In this document: positions 34,937 to 47,733 of the stretch, in pieces
Position numbering within the stretch: the first letter of the stretch is position 1
How the letters are laid out: the number at the start of each line of letters is the position of its first letter
Assembly: GCA_963806495.1 (NCBI GenBank)
Contig: CAWDYA010000006.1
Coordinates: forward strand, 186,001-250,000
Direction: 5' to 3'
DNA: 64,000 bases
DNA from: CAWDYA01 sp963806495
GTDB lineage: Bacteria; Acidobacteriota; Polarisedimenticolia; JACPZX01; DASXTC01
Notes under the pieces: generated by a model
What the model was told of the DNA's origin: nothing
What the model saw: the letters and a program-made list of their open reading frames with translations, nothing else
Database searches by the model: none
Made by a program: the position numbers and the translations under genes

Positions 34937-36310
34937 ATGTCTGTCATCATCGAACCGTTCCGCATCAAGGTCGTCGAGCCGATCACCATCCCCACGCGAG
35001 CCGAGCGCGAGGCCTATCTGGCCGAGGCCCACTACAACCTGTTCGCCCTCCCCGCCGAACGAATCACCTTCGATCTGCTGACCGACTCGGGGACCTCCGC
35101 GATGAGCGCGGCGCAGTGGGGCGCGATGATGGTCGCCGACGAGTCGTACGCCGGCTCGCGGTCCTATTTCCGCTTCGAGCGCGTGGTCAAGGACCTCACC
35201 GGCTTCAGCCACATCATCCCGACGCACCAGGGCCGGGCCGCCGAGCGGATCCTCTGCGAGATCAGCGTGCCGAAAGGCTCGCTCGTCCCGAACAACAGCC
35301 ACTTCGACACCACACGCGCCAACATCGAGTACCACGATGCCGAGGCGCTGGATCTGGTCGTGGCCGAAGCCTCCGACACCGGATCGTCGTTCCCCTTCAA
35401 GGGGAACATCGATCTGGCGAGGCTCGAGGAGACCTGCCGCCGTCACCGCGATCGCATCCCGTTCGGCATGATGACGATCACGAACAACACGGGCGGTGGC
35501 CAGCCGGCCAGCCTGGAGAACATCAAGGGCTGCTCCCATGTCCTGAGATCCCACGGGATCCCCTTCCTGCTCGACGCCTGTCGATTCGCCGAGAACGCAT
35601 ACATGATCAAGCTGCGCGAGCCGGGCCAGGCGGACCGGCCCGTGCGGGAGATCGCCCGCGAGATCTTCAGGCTGGCCGATGGCTGCACCTTCAGCGGCAA
35701 GAAGGACGGCCTGGTGAACATGGGCGGCCTGCTCGCCTTCAACGACGAGCGGCTCGCGGCCCAGGCGCGCAACATCCTGATCCTGACCGAGGGGTTTCCC
35801 ACCTACGGCGGCTGCGCGGCGCGCGACCTGGAGGCCCTGGCGGTCGGGCTCGAGGAGGTGCTCGACGAGAGCTACCTGGAGTACCGGCTGGCCAGCGTCC
35901 GGTATCTCGCCCAGGGGCTCAACGCGGCGGGGATCCCCACGGTGCAGCCTCCCGGTGGGCATGCCGTCTTCATCGACGCCCGCCGGATGCTCCCGCACAT
36001 CCCGCCCGACCGGTATCCCGGCCATGCTCTCGCGTGCGAGCTGTATCTGGAGGGCGGTATCCGGTCCTGCGAGATCGGCAGCGTGATGTTCGGATCGCAT
36101 GACGAGCGCGGGGCCTTCGTTCCGGCCCGGCTGGAGCTGGTCCGGCTGGCCCTGCCCCGCCGGGTCTATACCCAGAGCCACGTCGACCGGATGATCGAGG
36201 TCTGCGCCGCGGTCGCCGCCCGGGCGGACGACATCCGAGGCGTCGAAATGACCTGGTGCCCTCCCTTCCTGAGGCATTTCACGGCCCGTTTCCGGCCGGC
36301 CCCGGGATAG
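34937..36310 (+). CDS. tnaA: Tryptophanase (beta-eliminating PLP lyase)
   Basis: 457 residues, the family length. The PLP lysine lies in TFSGKKDGLVNMGG. The N-terminus EPFRIKVVEPI and motifs DLLTDSGTSAMS and PTHQGRAAERIL are shared by tryptophanase and tyrosine phenol-lyase. Several stretches favour tryptophanase: ITNNTGGGQPAS, CRFAENAYMIK, TEGFPTYGG, LPHIPPDRYPGHALACELY and GIRSCEIGS. It splits tryptophan to indole, pyruvate and ammonia. Tyrosine phenol-lyase activity cannot be excluded. The pyruvate product is the substrate of the PFOR encoded next, 173 bp downstream. Confidence 0.87.
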   Translation: MSVIIEPFRIKVVEPITIPTRAEREAYLAEAHYNLFALPAERITFDLLTDSGTSAMSAAQWGAMMVADESYAGSRSYFRFERVVKDLTGFSHIIPTHQGRAAERILCEISVPKGSLVPNNSHFDTTRANIEYHDAEALDLVVAEASDTGSSFPFKGNIDLARLEETCRRHRDRIPFGMMTITNNTGGGQPASLENIKGCSHVLRSHGIPFLLDACRFAENAYMIKLREPGQADRPVREIAREIFRLADGCTFSGKKDGLVNMGGLLAFNDERLAAQARNILILTEGFPTYGGCAARDLEALAVGLEEVLDESYLEYRLASVRYLAQGLNAAGIPTVQPPGGHAVFIDARRMLPHIPPDRYPGHALACELYLEGGIRSCEIGSVMFGSHDERGAFVPARLELVRLALPRRVYTQSHVDRMIEVCAAVAARADDIRGVEMTWCPPFLRHFTARFRPAPG

Positions 36311-36452
36311 GTTCTGGGCCATACCGCCCACTCCCGGCTGCGCCAATTCACTCAGGGAGCGCGCCGCCGCCGTGGGATGGCCCGTGTTGTCGGCGGGTCG
36401 GTGCCGGCGCCCGCGAGGGGCGTATGGCATTGCCATTGCTGTGTATTCGATG

Positions 36453-36468
36453 AGCGGCTGCTGCCGCT
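36453..36468. repeat. Short inverted repeat before the PFOR gene
   Basis: Arms AGCGGC and GCCGCT around a TGCT loop lie 16 nt before the PFOR ATG, just ahead of its GGAGG ribosome-binding site. It may modulate translation; function unknown. Confidence 0.3.
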
Positions 36469-36483
36469 CTGGAGGATCTTGCC

Positions 36484-40059
<3,576 letters not shown>

Positions 40060-40070
40060 GGGGAGAATCC

Positions 40071-41063
40071 ATGGACCTCAGCACGACATATCTCGGTCTT
40101 CCGCTGGCTCATCCGTTCATGCCCGGCGCTTCCCCCCTCGTGGACGACATCGACACCGTGCGGAGGCTCGAGGATGCGGGCGCGCCCTGCATCGTGATGC
40201 ATTCCCTCTTCGAGGAGCAGATCGTCCGCGAGTCGCTCGGGACAATCGCCGCCACCGTCCCGCACGAGGAGTCGTTCGGCGAGGCGCTCTCCTATCTGCC
40301 CGACCCGGAGGAGTTCCGGCTCGGACCTCACGAGTATCTCGAGCAAATCCAGCGTATCCGGGCCGCGGTCGGCGTGCCGGTCATCGCCTCTCTCAACGGC
40401 GTCACGACCGCCAGGTGGCTGGAGTACTCGTCGATGATCGAGGAGGCGGGAGCCGCCGCGCTGGAGCTCAACGTCTACTACCTCGCCACGAATCCCGACG
40501 AGAGCGGTGAGGCGGTCGAGCGGCGCACGCTCGACATCGTGGAGCGGGTCAAGAAGACCGTCTCGATCCCTATCGCGGTAAAGCTTTCGCCTTTTTTCTC
40601 CTCGATGTCGTCGGTCGCGGCCAGACTCGACGCGGCCGGCGCCGACGGCCTGGTGCTGTTCAACCGTTTCTATCAGCCCGACATCGACGTGGAGGTACTC
40701 GAGGTGGTCCCGAGCCTGAGGCTCTCCGACTCCTCCGAGCTGCTCCTGCGGCTGCGGTGGCTCGCGATCCTCTCGGGCCGCCTGCGCGCCAGCCTGGCCG
40801 TCAGCGGCGGCATCCAGACCCATATCGACGCGATCAAGGCGGTGATGGCCGGGGCTCACGCGGTGCAGACCGTCTCGGAGCTGCTGCGTCACGGGCCCGA
40901 GCGGCTGCGCTCACTCAGGATGTCGATGGTCGCCTGGATGGAGGAGCACGAGTACGAATCGCTCGAGCAGATGCGGGGCAGCATGAGCCTGCAGCGGTGC
41001 CCCGACCCGGCCGCCTTCGAGCGGGCGAACTACATGCGCATCCTGCAGAGCTGGAGGCCCTGA
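40071..41063 (+). CDS. Dihydroorotate dehydrogenase-like FMN protein (PreA-like)
   Basis: 330 residues, TIM-barrel. It starts MDLSTTYLGLPLAHPFMPGA at ATG 40071 with an AAGGGGAG ribosome-binding site. Motifs: IASLNGVTTARW, LELNVYYLATNP, IAVKLSPFFSSM, and the phosphate-binding AVSGGIQTHIDAIKAVMAGA. It resembles the DHOD-like proteins that accompany PFOR genes in several phyla, for which a pyrimidine role is unlikely. It probably takes electrons from ferredoxin or NAD(P)H. The reading frame is open into the upstream PFOR end, so a fusion is possible but not favoured. The next gene starts 2 nt after the stop. Confidence 0.82.
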   Translation: MDLSTTYLGLPLAHPFMPGASPLVDDIDTVRRLEDAGAPCIVMHSLFEEQIVRESLGTIAATVPHEESFGEALSYLPDPEEFRLGPHEYLEQIQRIRAAVGVPVIASLNGVTTARWLEYSSMIEEAGAAALELNVYYLATNPDESGEAVERRTLDIVERVKKTVSIPIAVKLSPFFSSMSSVAARLDAAGADGLVLFNRFYQPDIDVEVLEVVPSLRLSDSSELLLRLRWLAILSGRLRASLAVSGGIQTHIDAIKAVMAGAHAVQTVSELLRHGPERLRSLRMSMVAWMEEHEYESLEQMRGSMSLQRCPDPAAFERANYMRILQSWRP

Positions 41064-41064
41064 G

Positions 41065-41530
41065 GTGGCCGACAACCGACCCGATTCCGCGATGGAGTAC
41101 CTGCAGGCCGATCACCGCAGGCTCGACGGGCTGATGGGCGAATGTCAAGCAAAAGCGCAGGCGGGCGACATGGCCGGCGCGGGCGCGCTTTTCGAGACAT
41201 TCCGCAACGGTCTCGTCAGGCACATCAAGATCGAGGAGGGGCTGCTCTTCCCCGAATTCGAACGGGCGACCGGCCTGGCGAAGGCCGGCGGGCCGACCGG
41301 GGTGATGCGGCACGAGCACGAGGAGAATCCTGCGGCTGCTGGGGCTGCTGCGCGAGCTCTTCGCCTCGGCCGGGCCGTCGCCGGACGCTTTCGAGTCGCT
41401 GCAATCCACGCTGGTGGCACTTTTGCACGAGCATAATCTGAAGGAGGAGCGTATCCTCTACCCAATGACCGACAGCCAGGTCCCGCCCGATCGGCTCAGG
41501 GATCTCGTCGCCAGGATGAAGGCCTTCTGA
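41065..41530 (+). CDS. Hemerythrin-like protein, one frameshift
   Basis: Start GTG 41065, 2 nt after the DHOD-like stop. The first frame gives YLQADHRRLDGLM, HIKIEEGLLFPEFE and MRHEHEE; one extra A near 41326 (GAGAATCC) breaks the frame. The rest, EILRLLGLLRELF to LLHEHNLKEERILYPMTD, is in the next frame and ends at 41530. The His and Glu pattern is that of a hemerythrin HHE domain, a di-iron oxygen or NO sensor. Repaired length about 154 residues. It sits between flavoprotein and radical SAM genes whose products are oxygen-sensitive, so it may protect or sense for them. Confidence 0.8.
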
Positions 41531-42761
41531 ATGGACAACGACGTCAGGACGAACCCCGCTCTGTTGAAGCTCGATCTGTACTGCAAGGGCATGCGCATGG
41601 ACGACTCCTGTTTCATCGAGCGGGACGGGGGCCGCAGCATCATGCGCACGCGCGCCGGTCTCGGCAGCGGCCTCGAGCTGGTCCTGCCCGGAGGGCTCTG
41701 GACGAACGTGCCCGTGACGGAGGCGTTCGCGCTGGAATCGCCCTATGAGCTGCGCAAGAAGGAGAGCCGGTACACGATTTGGAGGGGCACGGAGGCGATA
41801 GCCGACGTGACCCTCTCGCCGAGACCCGCCTGGTACGATCTCAGGACCTCCTCCGGCAAGCCTATGACGCGGATCGGCTCGCTGCAGGGCACCTACCTGG
41901 GCATCTATCCCGCCAAGGTGTGCGAGTACTGGCTCGAGCGTCCGGAGCGTGACAACTGCAAGTTCTGCTCGGTCGGACTGAACCTCGGGGTCGACGACGC
42001 CGACACCAAGTCGGTTGACGAGGTGCTCGAGGTCGTCCACGCTGCCATGCGCGAGTCCGCTATTACCTACGTCGACTTCAACACCGGCCACTACGAAGGG
42101 GACACCTACCTCGACATCCTCCAGCCGTACATCGAGAGGGTCAAGAAGGAAACCGGGCTGCTGATCGGCGTGCAGACGCCCCCGCACAACGACCTGAAAC
42201 GGTACGACCACCTCAAGCGGATCGGCGTGAACCGCGTCTCCTTCTGCTTCGAGATCTTCGACAGGCAGCGGTTCATCGAAGTGTGCCCGGGCAAACACCG
42301 GCAGTACGGGCTCCCCGGTATCTCGAGGCGGTGCGAATACTGCGCGAAGCTGGGCGGCGGGCTGACCGGCGAGCCGTGGGTCTCCAACGGCGAGATCGTC
42401 GCGGGGCTCGAGCCCCGAGTCCTCCATGGCCGCCATCGACTGGGTCACGAGCGTGGGCGCCATCCCCACCGTCTGCGTGTTCCGGCCGCTCAAGGGGACC
42501 GACTTCGAGGATGTGCCTCCTCCCCGCACCGAGGATCTGATCCCGGTGTTCCGGCGTCTGTACGAGTCGTGCATGGAGCGCGGCCTGCCGATCGGCGTGG
42601 CGCCGAACATCCACGTCAGTCTCGTGCTGCTTCCCGAGGAGTGCCGCTGGTTCTCCGACCGGAGATACTGGGCGCAGGAGCTCAAGCTCAAGGCGATGTC
42701 CTGGTACCTTCGACGGAAGCTGTCGGCCCCGGCCGCGGGCGGGCGGCGCGGAGCCGCCTGA
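41531..42761 (+). CDS. Radical SAM-like protein with unusual Cys spacing, frameshifted
   Basis: ATG 41531 directly follows the hemerythrin stop. Cys131, Cys143 and Cys146 (KVCEYW, then DNCKFCSVG) form C-x11-C-x2-C, in place of the usual C-x3-C-x2-C, just where the cluster is expected. A TIM-barrel-like body follows (ITYVDFNTGHYEG, IERVKKETGLLIGVQTPPH, VNRVSFCFEIFD). Compensating indels near 42316-42335 scramble a short stretch, and an indel near 42414 shifts the frame; the C-terminal part (MAAIDWVTSVGAIPTVCVFRPL to RRKLSAPAAGG) ends at 42761. Repaired length about 410 residues. Substrate unknown. It is part of the PFOR operon, which could supply reduced ferredoxin. Confidence 0.72.
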
Positions 42762-42847
42762 GCCTTGCCGCCGGACGTGCCGCCTGATTCTTCCGGCACC
42801 CTCGCCCCGGCGCGATCGATCCTCTACAATCGTGCCGGAGGTCCGTC

Positions 42848-43315
42848 ATGACGAAACCGCTGCGCCAAGGCCTGTTCGCGCTCTGCCTCATGGCGGCACT
42901 GACGGCGCTGGGCCCGGGCGGCCCGCTCGGCGATCCGGGCCGCAGGAAGGACAAAGGTAACGATCCGGGTCCGACAAAGCCCGAGGTGCATCTCACCGTC
43001 TCGCCCCGTCACGGGTTCCGACCGCTGACGGTCACGCTGACCGGGACCCTCGAGGGAGTCGACGCGAACGACCCGCAGTTCTGCCACGCCGGCGTGGAGT
43101 GGGAGAGCCGGACGCCGCTGGGCGTGGTGAGCGTCTCGAAGGAAGACCCCAAGTGCCTCCACCCGCCCGAGGAAGTGCACGTGCAGTTCACCTACACCAA
43201 GGTGGTCACGCTCTCGCGGGTCGGAAGCTTCACCTACCGGCTGATCATCCACACGCGCGACGGCGAGAAGATCCTCTCCAACACGCAGGAGATCCGCGTG
43301 CTGGACAACGAGTAG
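42848..43315 (+). CDS. Small secreted beta-sandwich protein, unknown function
   Basis: 155 residues. A signal peptide covers about residues 1-28. The mature part (about 45-155) begins VHLTVSPRHGFRPLTVTLTGTL, the pattern of a PKD-like Ig fold, and has two cysteines (QFCHAGVEW, PKCLHPP) that could pair. It has a TACAAT at 42825-42830 and a GGAGG ribosome-binding site. It ends before a bidirectional terminator shared with the large secreted protein gene. Confidence 0.7.
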   Translation: MTKPLRQGLFALCLMAALTALGPGGPLGDPGRRKDKGNDPGPTKPEVHLTVSPRHGFRPLTVTLTGTLEGVDANDPQFCHAGVEWESRTPLGVVSVSKEDPKCLHPPEEVHVQFTYTKVVTLSRVGSFTYRLIIHTRDGEKILSNTQEIRVLDNE

Positions 43316-43329
43316 CCCCTGAGGGTGGT

Positions 43330-43359
43330 GCTGCGACGGGGCCCCTGCCCCGCCGCAGC
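43330..43359. terminator. Bidirectional hairpin terminator candidate
   Basis: Arms GCTGCG and CGGGG pair with CCCCG and CGCAGC around a CCCCTG loop, with one A/C mismatch. It lies between two convergent genes (ends 43315 and 43408). It is strong in stem but lacks a T-run. Confidence 0.5.
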
Positions 43360-43407
43360 TCTTGCCACCGTTCGACCCCCGTGTCGAGGGGTCGTTGTCG
43401 ATGGAGT

Positions 43408-46400
43408 CTAGAAGTCGACGACGATCGTTGGGTTGAAATCACAGGTCCCGACGTCGAAGCCGACGGTCTTCTTGAGGTTTCTCCCGTTCACGCGTGCCAT
43501 GACGGTGACCTGATACGAGCCCGGCGCGAGCTGGATCGGATTCCCCGCTGTGCCGTACTCCCGGTGGTACTGGAACCCCCCGCACGGAGCGACAGGTACA
43601 ACGGTCTGCAGAGGCAGGTTGTGCGCCTGGTCTACCGTGTCGAGCCGGTTTCCGTTCCGGTTGGCTCCGAGCCTCTGGAGCTTGATGCTCTTGACCTCCG
43701 GTAGCGGTATGCCCCCGGCCATCACCAGCACGCGGGCACCTGTACGGCTGCCTTCGCCGCACAGCGCTCGTGTGATGCTCGTGGTGGCGTTGGTGATCGG
43801 GTCGCTGACGTAGGTGACCGTCACCTCTCCGGCCCGCTCCCGGGCCACGGTATCTGGCGCGAACACCGTGTCGAGGGCTCCATCCCCCGCGATATGGCCC
43901 GGCTCCAGGATGATCGGAAACGAGGGAAGCCCTGAAAGGCTGAACTCACCCGGATTGTCACTGATCGCGAAGTCCGTGATCCTCAGATTACAGGTGCCCG
44001 TATTCGACACGGGGAAGGGCAATCCGGTGGTGCAGGCGCCGACACTCTGAATGACGGTAGGCGGGAAGCCCACGTCCGGCGGGACATCGATCATCGGGAC
44101 CGGCGTGCTGGCCGTGACAGTCCGTGTGATCACGGGCATGTCGGGATCGTCCGTGTCGATCTGCAGCGTGCACGATTTCGGCCCGGCGGAGGTCGGTGTG
44201 AACCGGATTGTCACATCCTGACAGGAGTCCGGGCTGACGGCGGCCGGGAAGGGACTGCTGACCAAGGTGAAGTCCATACATGCCGGATCGAGTGCGACAC
44301 TCGTCACATCGAGATTGCAGGCACCCACATTGCACACGTTCACGATCTTCTCCGCCTGGCTGCCCGCGCACACGTCGCCGAACCCGGTCGAGCCGGTGAC
44401 ACGCACATCCGGCGAACCGACGCTCGCAGAGACATCCACCTCCTCAGCGGGGTTCACGGAGTCGTTGCTCGAGATCGTGAGCGTTCCACTCGCGTTGCCC
44501 GATGCACCGGGGGTGACTTCCACCTGGAATGGGAAGCAGGCATCCGGGCTGATCACGACGGGATAGCCGCCCGTCGGATCGGATACGTCGAACACCGCGT
44601 TCGAGGATGTAATGCTGTCGACTGCCAGGTCCTCCTTCCCCGTGTTGCAGACGTCCAGGGTTCGCGTCTGGGTGCTTCCCGCACAGACCGCACCGAAGCT
44701 CAGGTTGCCAGGCACCTGGATCTGGGGCACGCAGCAGACGATGGTCGATGAGAAGAAGATGTCGATCGAGCTCGACACCGGCGATACCGATGGCGGCGAG
44801 GTGGCCGAGGCCCAGGTGCTGTAGAGACGGCCGGCGCCGCAGGCGTTCCCGTTGTAGTCGCCGTACTTGGGCGGGCTGCCGCCGGCGCACGCGCAGAACT
44901 GGTTCGCGGGACACTGACATCCGGCGACGCCGGTGGCTGTCATGTTGCACGCCGTGGTTCCGCAGTCGGAGAAGTCACACCGCGTTCCGGTCCTCGAGAC
45001 GCAGCACTGCTCGCTCCCGGGGCATGCCGCGCCACCCGGAATGCAGGGGTTCATGGAGTCGCCCGGCATGGGCGAGCCGCACGTCATCATGCAGGTTCCG
45101 GTTGCGCACTGGCCGGCAAGCTGCGGCTGTTGCGTGCACGATTCCGAGTCATTGCTGTTCCGCGGCGCGGATCCCGCCCAATTGGTGTTGGGAGGACCGC
45201 ACTGGGAATCGGATGGGGACGTGTACTGGATCTCATCCCCGACGGTCAGCGAGAAACCATCCCTCGCCGCGTTTCCGGCGAAGTAGTCGGTCAGCGAATT
45301 GTCCGCGGGGCTGGCGTTGCGGCGGTCGAACCAGGTCGAGTACGCCTCGCCTCCCACCGAGCACACCCACGGCATGAACCGACGGCCCAGAATCCCGCTG
45401 CTCACCTGTGCCGTGTTCGGACAGCAGACCTCGCCGCCAACAGGACAGGCCGGGCCTCCCGGGGTGCACGGCGTGAGCGAATCGCCGGGGAGCGGGACCC
45501 CACAGGTCGACCGGCAGCTGCCCCAGTTTGCACCTCCATCTATCGAGTCCTGCACCAGGACGTCTTCGTTGCTGGGCCCCGTATTGACAGCGTAGGAGAT
45601 GAAGAGATGGTTGGCGCTCGTGTCGTCAACGGCAACCGTGGGGCTCGAAAGATTGTTTCCGTCGTTGCATCGATTCAATCCCGCAACCGGACAGGGAACG
45701 GCGGGGCTGGAAGTGACCACCGCCACAGGGGGCGAAGGGACCAACCCGCTCGCGCAGGAGCTCAGCCTCCAAAGCTCGATGTTGTTCTGGCGGCGGTACA
45801 CGACATAGACTCTCCCATCCTGCCCCACAGTGATTCGCGGGAAGTCGCCCAGGGTGAACAGTGGAGGCGATGGCCCCCACGTCGCTCCCCCGTCCTGCGA
45901 GCAGACGATGCCTATGCCTACGGTCGACCACAGCGACCGCCAGGTGGAATAGAGCTGATCTCCGCCCGGCGCCGGATTGAACCGGTCGACGGCGATATGC
46001 TCCTGATCCGGGAATCCTCCGCCGCACTGCGCGTCCTGCACGCAGCCGCCCATGCCGGGCATGGGAATCGCGTTCGGGCAGGTGTACGCCGAGGTCGTCG
46101 GGGTGAAGGTCTGCCCGTTGTTCGTGGAGGTCAGGATGGCCGTGTTGCAGACACCACCGATGTTGGCTGCGTAGAACGTGCCGCTCGGGCCGTAACCGAG
46201 CGACGGATCGTTGCCCGAGATCCCAGCCGATGTGCTGAACGACTGACCTCCATCGTTCGAGTAGAAGTAATTGCTGTTCGATCCAATGACGATATCCCGT
46301 CCGTCCGTTGAAACCGTGATCTCGAGCTCGGCGTCGATCCCAGGCTGACTCGTCACTCTGAGTGGCGCACCTGCCAACCGGGCCAACTCGGGCGCCGGCG

Positions 46401-47142
46401 GAGCCGAATCGAGGGATATGGTGCTCCCGGGGTCACTCGGGTCCGGTCCCGGCGAGCGAGGGATCGGCTCCTTGATCAGCCGCTCGACTTCCTCCTGCAC
46501 CGCGGCGGGGTCACCCGACGCACCCGTGATGACACCCTCTCCGATGGCGACGACGGCGGCGACCGAAGCGGAGTCCGCTTTCGCGGGCAGAGCCCCCTCG
46601 AGGCGGATGATGAGGTCATCGGCGGCGATCGCCGTCGTCACCACGAGCTGCATCACGGGCTCCACTGAAGCACTGGCGGGGTCGCCGGGAGTGGGTCTTT
46701 CGATCAACTGCTGTCTCTGCAGGGCTGGCCATCCAGCGATCTCCACGAACTGGGAAGGCGTGTTCGACTCCGCTTCGAACTGCTTGAGCCGAAGCAACGC
46801 CTCTGCGTGGTCTTTGCGCTGCTCCGTGTGCACGACGATTGAGGCGATGTCGTCCAGAAGAACCTGACCGCGATCAATCGCCTCGGGTGGAGCCGCGAAC
46901 ATCTGCTGGACGTTCCCGAGCTGCCGGACCGTCCAGCCGGCAGGATAGGCCAGCGTGAAGCTCTGCCCCACCTCGAAGCGTTCCGTGAGCGCCGGCCCGG
47001 AGGGCGGGAGCGAGCCTGATTGTGACGTTGCAGAGCCGATCCACGTCGCAGGCATGAGCAGACACAGGAGTACGGTGGCGGTCAGGAGGGATGACCGCCT
47101 GGTGTGCGTCCGGTACCGTGCGCTTGCGGTCGTTTGCTTCAC
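43408..47142 (-). CDS. Large secreted BNR/sialidase-like propeller protein with choice-of-anchor-D domains
   Basis: 1244 residues from GTG 47142, which follows AAAGGAGG at ideal spacing. The signal peptide covers about residues 1-38. An N-terminal helical domain (about 50-230) is followed by a BNR/sialidase-like propeller (about 270-800; SNSNYFYSNDGGQSFSTS, TSTNNGQTFTP, SQDGGATWGPSPP). Two Cys-rich modules of the form CGxPxPGDSxxPCxPGGxxCP...CC are inserted in it. About residues 830-1120 hold three choice-of-anchor-D/ASPM-like beta domains (LSFGAVCAGSTQTRTLDVCNTG, FGDVCAGSQAEKIVNVCN). The C-terminal domain is unassigned. It is probably a surface adhesin or exo-enzyme; no sialidase active site was identified. 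A consensus promoter is about 400 nt upstream. Confidence 0.8.
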   Translation of the reverse strand: MKQTTASARYRTHTRRSSLLTATVLLCLLMPATWIGSATSQSGSLPPSGPALTERFEVGQSFTLAYPAGWTVRQLGNVQQMFAAPPEAIDRGQVLLDDIASIVVHTEQRKDHAEALLRLKQFEAESNTPSQFVEIAGWPALQRQQLIERPTPGDPASASVEPVMQLVVTTAIAADDLIIRLEGALPAKADSASVAAVVAIGEGVITGASGDPAAVQEEVERLIKEPIPRSPGPDPSDPGSTISLDSAPPAPELARLAGAPLRVTSQPGIDAELEITVSTDGRDIVIGSNSNYFYSNDGGQSFSTSAGISGNDPSLGYGPSGTFYAANIGGVCNTAILTSTNNGQTFTPTTSAYTCPNAIPMPGMGGCVQDAQCGGGFPDQEHIAVDRFNPAPGGDQLYSTWRSLWSTVGIGIVCSQDGGATWGPSPPLFTLGDFPRITVGQDGRVYVVYRRQNNIELWRLSSCASGLVPSPPVAVVTSSPAVPCPVAGLNRCNDGNNLSSPTVAVDDTSANHLFISYAVNTGPSNEDVLVQDSIDGGANWGSCRSTCGVPLPGDSLTPCTPGGPACPVGGEVCCPNTAQVSSGILGRRFMPWVCSVGGEAYSTWFDRRNASPADNSLTDYFAGNAARDGFSLTVGDEIQYTSPSDSQCGPPNTNWAGSAPRNSNDSESCTQQPQLAGQCATGTCMMTCGSPMPGDSMNPCIPGGAACPGSEQCCVSRTGTRCDFSDCGTTACNMTATGVAGCQCPANQFCACAGGSPPKYGDYNGNACGAGRLYSTWASATSPPSVSPVSSSIDIFFSSTIVCCVPQIQVPGNLSFGAVCAGSTQTRTLDVCNTGKEDLAVDSITSSNAVFDVSDPTGGYPVVISPDACFPFQVEVTPGASGNASGTLTISSNDSVNPAEEVDVSASVGSPDVRVTGSTGFGDVCAGSQAEKIVNVCNVGACNLDVTSVALDPACMDFTLVSSPFPAAVSPDSCQDVTIRFTPTSAGPKSCTLQIDTDDPDMPVITRTVTASTPVPMIDVPPDVGFPPTVIQSVGACTTGLPFPVSNTGTCNLRITDFAISDNPGEFSLSGLPSFPIILEPGHIAGDGALDTVFAPDTVARERAGEVTVTYVSDPITNATTSITRALCGEGSRTGARVLVMAGGIPLPEVKSIKLQRLGANRNGNRLDTVDQAHNLPLQTVVPVAPCGGFQYHREYGTAGNPIQLAPGSYQVTVMARVNGRNLKKTVGFDVGTCDFNPTIVVDF

Positions 47143-47733
47143 ATCGAGCCTCCTTTCAGATGCTCGTTCGCACGCCCGTCGAGCGGCGGGACTCGAATCG
47201 GGGGGAACGGGCGACTGAGTGAATTGAAAGCTGGGAAACGCCGGACTTGGCGTCGGAGGGGACGTGCCCTGGCGGTGGTCGGGCGAAACCGTTCGCGACC
47301 AGTGGTTCCCGTTGACGCGAGGAAACTCTGCGCTATCGGCGACGGATCCCGGTCTCGGGTGCCCGTCGCATCTCTGTTTCCCGTGTATCCGTGCAGGTGC
47401 AGGTCGCCCGACCTGTTGACGAGAATCGGGCGTTCGCGGGTTGCGTGGACGCCAGCCCGTCCTCGGTGTCTCCGCCGTCTGCGACACATTGCCCTGGTTC
47501 ACTCTCGGGGCAGGGAGGGATATGTGCGTGATTAAATCATTCCTCGTATACCTCCGTCATCTCCGCGTGTCAAGACCCGACTTCCGTACCCGACTGACGG
47601 GCGAATGGAAATGATGACGGATCTCGATGCGGCATGACCACAATCCACCGTCGACGGGAGGACCGTCCCCGCCATCTCACAGGGTGGCACCGGGCCGGTG
47701 CGCGCGGCACGTCCGGGCCGCGTGGGCTCCCTC
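47143..47733. other. Long non-coding interval; leader of the large secreted protein gene
   Basis: About 590 bases. A promoter at 47545-47573 would give the minus-strand secreted-protein gene a 5' leader of about 395 nt. The leader has no recognised riboswitch and stays open in frame for 120 codons upstream of the GTG, without conserved character. The rest, 47574-47733, holds only the downstream flank of the HEAT-repeat gene. Confidence 0.45.
47545..47573 (-). promoter_or_regulatory. Consensus sigma-70-type promoter for the large secreted protein gene
   Basis: TTGACA (47573-47568, minus strand), 17-nt spacer, TATACG (47550-47545). Transcription would start near 47538. Confidence 0.6.

Noticed and set aside
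47180..47200. T-loop-like string TCGAATC resembling a tRNA
   Set aside because: No acceptor or anticodon stems could be formed around it on either strand, and the T-stem does not pair.
47143..47538. Possible riboswitch (GEMM-like) in the leader of the secreted-protein gene
   Set aside because: A short GGGCAA string suggested a c-di-GMP switch, but the remaining conserved blocks are missing.
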